Assembly: GCA_964247055.1 (NCBI GenBank)
Contig: OZ176051.1
Coordinates: forward strand, 9,300,001 to 9,364,000
DNA: 64,000 bases
Direction of reading: 5' to 3'
Source of the DNA: Paragordius varius
Lineage: Eukaryota > Nematomorpha
Below the pieces are notes generated by a model. The model had not been told where the DNA came from and searched no databases. It was given only the letters and a program-made list of their open reading frames with translations. Numbering within the stretch: the stretch's first letter is position 1; each line of letters begins with the position of its first letter. Position numbers and translations under genes: made by a program. Shown here one piece after another: positions 62,601 to 64,000 of the stretch.

Positions 62601-63937
62601 GAACATTTCAAGTTGGTCCTTGAACATTTCAAGTTGGTCCTTGAACACTACAAGTTGGTCTTTAAAATTTTTTAACCATAATTTTTGGTGTTTTTTTATT
62701 TTTATTTTTTAACTTTTCTTAATTTTTAATATATTTATTCATTTTTTTCTTAAAAACCACTTTTTTGATTCAAACTAATTTTCTCATTTAACAAAATTAT
62801 AAAATTTTAAATGTTTTCAAAAATTATAATTAATAACCCAGAATACTTATATTTTTTATATACGTGTTAAAATCTTATAAATTATAAAAATAATTTTAAG
62901 GTATTAATAAAGATATACGGTTTCTCAATGATTAAAAGTTGATATTGATTTAAAATTTTTCTTAAATAATAAAATTAGGTTAACAACGATAAGATAAGTG
63001 TTATACGATTTGATTTAAAAGTTAAAAACAAAAAAAATCAAAGGACCAACTTGGAGTGTGTTCAAGGAACTTGATTGTAAAGGACCAACTAGAAGTCAAG
63101 GACACTCTTGAAGTGCAAATGGTATATATAAAAAATACCTCCTAAAATAATAATCAACCATAATATCTCAACTTTTATCATTATTTTTTGAATTATCTTT
63201 ATTTATCTTTAATTTTCACTTTTTGCCCGATATCGATTTTCTCTAAATATATCAAAAACTAGGCCGTCAACAAATTAAAATTTTTGTGGCAAATTCACTG
63301 GTCATCAGCTATCTCGAAAATTTTTTTTAAAAAATAACTCTCTTTTTTGCACACAGTATATATATACATTTTGAGTAATTACATCGGAAACTCTAAGAGC
63401 CCAAGTGGTGACTCATTAATTCTGTAAAATAATTAGAAGAAATAATTAACCGTTTAATTTTATTATAACTCTTCAGGTCAAATGAAATGAAGAACAGGAG
63501 CTTGATGGAACAAAATATTTATACACACCAAATTATTTGTTATTAATTATTATACAAACATTTTTAACTAAAAAAATTTTAAACAAAAGTAATACATAAA
63601 CACTATATTACCTTTTCACATTTTATATTATGGGTACTTATTTGGATTCTTTGTCCCTTTAAACTTATATGGTACAATTATTATTAGGGAAATTGTTTTT
63701 ACTAAATTAGTCCAAAATGTTTTTATAAATTTTTATATGTATATAGAATATAGAACCAACACTCGTGACAAACAGGTGATATTTAATTTAATAAATATCA
63801 TAACCTCGAATTTTTATCGAATAATTCCATGTCGGATGATATGACAAAATCAGTAAGGGCAATGTTCCATATTTTTTAAATGGATCTAAGCATTTATATA
63901 CGATTATTAAAGCTTCAAATAATGGTTGTTTTTTCAT
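38867..63937 (-). CDS. CHS: Chitin synthase (animal type, GT2 family)
   Basis: Fifteen exons: 63937-63805, 63701-63638, 63421-63383, 56882-56816, 56130-56012, 55978-55888, 54081-53851, 53118-52927, 52901-52672, 49233-49017, 47202-47035, 46956-46657, 41665-41635, 40892-40702, 39061-38867. Phases agree; about 755 residues. The enzyme polymerises UDP-GlcNAc into chitin at the membrane. Conserved parts in order: VFVCVTMWHENRTEM, DDAFD, TPYGGRLIW, KRWSQ, the Asp motif MIDGDI (about 283-285), EDRYL (387-391), the product motif QKRRW (424-428), transmembrane segments, WGTRE (613-617), a helical linker and two C-terminal transmembrane helices. The first three exons are less certain, as nothing there is family-specific. 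An alternative start is ATG at 56899. The large N-terminal membrane domain of insect enzymes is missing or unseen. Confidence 0.93.
39133..39398. mobile_element. TACCATTT-family MITE, copy 2
   Basis: Ends TATACCATTTATAATTCAAA and TGAAGTGTAAATGGTATA. Subterminal repeats of the type TTCACCCTTGAACAATTTAA lie on the left and their inverted forms (TTCAAGGGTGATTTTGAAGT) on the right. It directly abuts foldback copy 2. Confidence 0.85.
39408..40636. mobile_element. Foldback element, copy 2
   Basis: Starts ACTGTGTGCAAAAAAGAGGG and ends TTTTTTGCACACAGTGTA, with arms that are inverted copies of each other and match 20,068-21,271. Fills most of the last chitin synthase intron. Confidence 0.88.
40637..40677. 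repeat. (TA)n microsatellite
   Basis: TA run immediately right of foldback copy 2, probably grown from the TA target. Confidence 0.9.
41335..41600. mobile_element. hAT-type MITE
   Basis: Ends CAGGGGTGTCAAACAC and GTGTTTGACACACCTG are inverted copies; the end sequence is typical of animal hAT (Charlie-type) elements. Non-coding, about 266 bp, 35 bp from chitin synthase micro-exon 13. Confidence 0.75.
41735..42593. mobile_element. GC-rich hAT MITE full of GGTTCC repeats, perfect 8-bp target duplication
   Basis: Ends CAGGGTTGCCGAAACC and GGTTTCAAGCCCTG, flanked on both sides by ATTTAAAT (41,727-41,734 and 42,594-42,601). Both arms are packed with degenerate GGTTCCGGTTCC / GGAACC repeats. The centre is ordinary AT-rich DNA. 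A short plus-strand open frame (41,793-42,035) is a by-product of the repeats. Confidence 0.9.
43125..44838 (-). mobile_element. Penelope-like retroelement, left (minus) copy
   Basis: Minus-strand translation gives the opening block LVILPADKGNS (about 44,830), then DLLVSFDVESL, typical of Penelope-like reverse transcriptases. The 3' part shares a long inverted match with the right copy. The element is broken, with several disruptions. It lies in chitin synthase intron 12. Confidence 0.8.
44839..46125 (+). mobile_element. Penelope-like retroelement, right (plus) copy, 5'-truncated
   Basis: Plus-strand pieces: PPRIYGLSKVHKSGIPLRPI, TDLLVSFDVES and GTPMGSSISPILADIIMESF of the reverse transcriptase, and QIYIGETGSSISTRLN of the GIY-YIG endonuclease near 45,620. 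It starts where its match to the left copy is about 150 bp short of that copy's end, so it is 5'-truncated. The element is broken, with several disruptions. The two copies are head to head. Confidence 0.82.
46657..47202 (-). CDS. CHS: Chitin synthase exons 11-12: membrane channel segments and WGTRE motif
   Basis: Exon 11 (47202-47035) encodes two hydrophobic helices (IMFLILTHALVTAF; MAIITLLIPILTNIVICL). Exon 12 (46956-46657) encodes further helices (LGGLILIFVTAAYY; FLAPIYILLAPSTFISLPLY) and ends INHVFWGTRE. The WGTRE motif is a hallmark of animal chitin synthases (SWGTRE in insects; here FWGTRE). A 78-nt intron separates the exons. Confidence 0.94.
47883..48188. mobile_element. TACCATTT-family MITE, copy 3
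   Basis: Ends TATACCACATAAAATTCATC and TGAACTGTAAATGTTATA, with subterminal repeats like TTTACCCTCGAACAATTGAA. More diverged at its tips than copies 1 and 2. Chitin synthase intron 10. Confidence 0.75.
48189..48960. other. Intron sequence with short unassigned open frames
   Basis: Two plus-strand open frames (48,224-48,463 starting MRFLRLLSLTQSNQVPLSIK; 48,643-48,906) and the stretch between look mildly coding-like but match no family I recognise. Possibly an old transposon body. Confidence 0.3.
49017..49233 (-). CDS. CHS: Chitin synthase exon 10: QKRRW product-binding motif
   Basis: Reads RYLSLLIRRLGYDLEKIPTA then EYFNQKRRWKPGTLANTWEI. QKRRW is the QxxRW signature of processive GT2 enzymes. 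KPGTLANTWE parallels VPSTIANIMD of insect enzymes. NNNITYVCILYQ parallels the NDNIS...IIYQ segment entering the next helix. Confidence 0.94.
49873..51107. mobile_element. TACCATTT-family long hairpin element with 21-bp subterminal arrays
   Basis: Ends TATACCATTTCCCAGTC and GACTGGGAAATGGTATA are perfect inverted copies. Left array: about nine units of TTTTCCCAGTCAATCGAAAC (49,886-50,085). Right array: about four inverted units. Inside these, the arms remain inverted copies (CATTATCAGCGTAATATTAG on the left against CTAATATTACGCTGATAATG on the right). A hAT MITE sits in the loop. Chitin synthase intron 9. Confidence 0.88.
50441..50722. mobile_element. hAT-type MITE inside the hairpin element
   Basis: Ends CAGGGGTGTCTAACC and GTTGGGCACCCGATG, internal CGCGGCCGC and GCGGGCCGCAC motifs, as in 15,408-15,629. 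It interrupts the loop of the surrounding element. Confidence 0.7.
52672..53118 (-). CDS. CHS: Chitin synthase exons 8-9: DGD motif to EDR
   Basis: Exon 8 (53118-52927) has MVMIDGDICFSPEALYTLVN and LGSVFGR, matching the nucleotide-sugar-binding DGD and the xGAACGR block. Exon 9 (52901-52672) has FWANYQRFEYIQKHWLEV, ICLSGDFCAIKGNIL and ends LTEDR, matching WYQxFEYxxxHW, the SPGCFSLFR block and the EDRWL catalytic loop. The intron between them is only 25 nt (52902-52926). Confidence 0.94.
52902..52926 (-). other. 25-nt intron in chitin synthase
   Basis: Starts GTAGAAAAAA, ends TTATTTATAG. Read through, it shifts the frame and adds stops. Its removal joins VFGR to VNGRGNSFWANY, as in other chitin synthases. 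Confidence 0.85.
53851..56130 (-). CDS. CHS: Chitin synthase exons 5-7: start of the GT2 catalytic domain
   Basis: Exon 5 (56130-56012) gives YNVFVCVTMWHENRTEMEQL, matching xVCATMWHE of animal enzymes. Exon 6 (55978-55888) gives FNEYHVVLDDAFDHYNIE, matching the THIFFDDAF block; the intron before it is 33 nt (55979-56011). Exon 7 (54081-53851) gives TPYGGRLIWYLPSKARLVLH and VWKRWSQ. All are in one frame after splicing. Confidence 0.94.
54380..55064. mobile_element. hAT-like MITE with GACCATGGTCATGACC ends (copy 2, complete)
   Basis: Ends ATAGGGTTGTGC and GCAAAACCCT, flanked by ATGTATAA on both sides (54,372-54,379 and 55,065-55,072), an 8-bp target duplication. Subterminal palindromic words (CCATGGTCATGACC, GGTCATGACTTGGTCA). 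Chitin synthase intron 6; same family as 25,685-26,381. Confidence 0.85.
55636..55840. mobile_element. Fragment of the GGTTCC-rich hAT MITE family
   Basis: Carries GGAACCGAA, GAACCGGGGTGGTTCC and GGGTTCCGGTTTTATAGGG blocks like 41,735-42,593 and ends GGTTTGAACCTCTG. It lies 48 bp from chitin synthase exon 6. Confidence 0.65.
56816..63937 (-). CDS. CHS: Chitin synthase exons 1-4: proposed N-terminus
   Basis: Exon 1 (63937-63805) starts MKKQPLFEALIIVYKCLDPF and includes GTLPLLILSYHPTWNYS. Exon 2 (63701-63638) gives VKTISLIIIVPYKFKG. Exon 3 (63421-63383) gives NESPLGLLEFP. Exon 4 (56882-56816) gives LWKILNFTLKNISRQTKDQN. They have good splice sites and chain in phase 1-2-2-0, but show no family-specific motif. 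A 6.5 kb intron with nested transposons separates exons 3 and 4, and further exons could hide there. The frame closes just upstream of the exon 1 ATG with no acceptor in view, so this ATG is the likely start. Confidence 0.6.
57380..58400. other. GC-richer unassigned stretch, possible dead element
   Basis: Base composition is clearly less AT-rich than the surroundings, and open frames of 60-67 codons occur on both strands (for example 57,691-57,894 minus, 57,802-58,002 plus). None shows a motif I can name. It lies in the large chitin synthase intron 3, so it is more likely a decayed inserted element than host coding sequence. Confidence 0.3.
58401..59983. other. Intron 3 of chitin synthase, AT-rich filler
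   Basis: Low-complexity AT-rich DNA with a (TA)n tract at 59,648-59,672. I see no gene or defined element. Confidence 0.4.
61302..62428. mobile_element. Nested element 1 (ACACTAGACAACAAATTT ends)
   Basis: Perfect inverted ends ACACTAGACAACAAATTT / AAATTTGTTGTCTAGTGT about 1.1 kb apart. An 88-codon minus-strand open frame inside (62,065-62,331) has no transposase signature. Comparison with the intact foldback copies places the insertion in their TAATTAAAAAA stretch. Confidence 0.85.
62557..63124. mobile_element. Nested element 2, TACCATTT-family
   Basis: Ends TACCATTTGTACTTCA and GAAGTGCAAATGGTA. On the left, four to five units of TTGAACATTTCAAGTTGGTC (62,577-62,665); inverted units on the right (AAGGACCAACT). 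Non-coding, 568 bp. Confidence 0.85.
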
Positions 63938-64000
63938 TTCATTTGTGTCGGATCAAGGTATAAAATAAGTTCTGGGTATAGAATGTGAACATTGATACAT
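63359..64000 (-). other. Right edge: first chitin synthase exons and 5' flank
   Basis: Contains exons 3, 2 and 1 of chitin synthase and about 60 bp upstream of the proposed ATG. In that upstream strip all three frames close, so if the gene has earlier exons they lie beyond the window. Confidence 0.5.

Larger units (their letters stand above)
60718..63358. mobile_element. Foldback element, copy 3, carrying two nested elements
   Basis: The outer arms match copies 1 and 2: left from about 60,718 (its first bases are lost), right ending TTTTTTGCACACAGTATA at about 63,358. The right arm is interrupted twice, at 61,302-62,428 and 62,557-63,124, giving 2.6 kb instead of 1.2 kb. Confidence 0.85.

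Overview
The window is a piece of an AT-rich animal genome. It holds three protein genes, all on the minus strand, with small exons, phase-consistent GT-AG introns and many mobile elements in the introns. I joined exons by splice sites and reading phase; all three models read without an internal stop. From left to right they are a secreted CAP/SCP-family protein (about 1,541-4,647, 9 exons, 360 residues), a BAG6/Scythe orthologue (6,471-33,876, 33 exons, 1,552 residues) and an animal-type chitin synthase (38,867 to about 63,937, 15 exons, about 755 residues). A chitin synthase together with BAG6, CAP, hAT, Penelope-like and SINE elements points to an invertebrate animal. The lineage cannot be fixed from the sequence. 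Five introns are only 21-33 nt long, which recalls the tiny introns described in dicyemids, but other introns here run to 10 kb, so I do not make that assignment.

Layout. 1-748: the tail of a hAT transposon. 1,541-4,647: CAP gene. 4,648-6,470: intergenic. 6,471-33,876: BAG6. Its 10.2 kb intron 17 (14,447-24,657) holds a hAT MITE, a degenerate hAT transposon, a LINE reverse-transcriptase scrap, a second hAT transposase of a different lineage, a 1.2 kb foldback element and a ~1.9 kb tandem array with a ~320 bp unit. 33,877-38,866: intergenic, with one orphan exon-like segment and a ~1 kb inverted-repeat element. 38,867-63,937: chitin synthase. Its introns carry two more foldback copies (one with two other elements nested inside), a head-to-head Penelope-like pair, a GC-rich hAT MITE with a perfect 8-bp target duplication, and several members of a MITE family that starts with TACCATTT and carries short subterminal tandem arrays.

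The genes are not functionally linked. BAG6 is a cytosolic/nuclear chaperone for hydrophobic clients and tail-anchored proteins. Chitin synthase is a membrane glycosyltransferase. The CAP protein is predicted to be secreted. The clearest unusual biology is the set of ultra-short introns in all three genes. Each is needed to keep the frame open, and they coexist with introns swollen by transposons.
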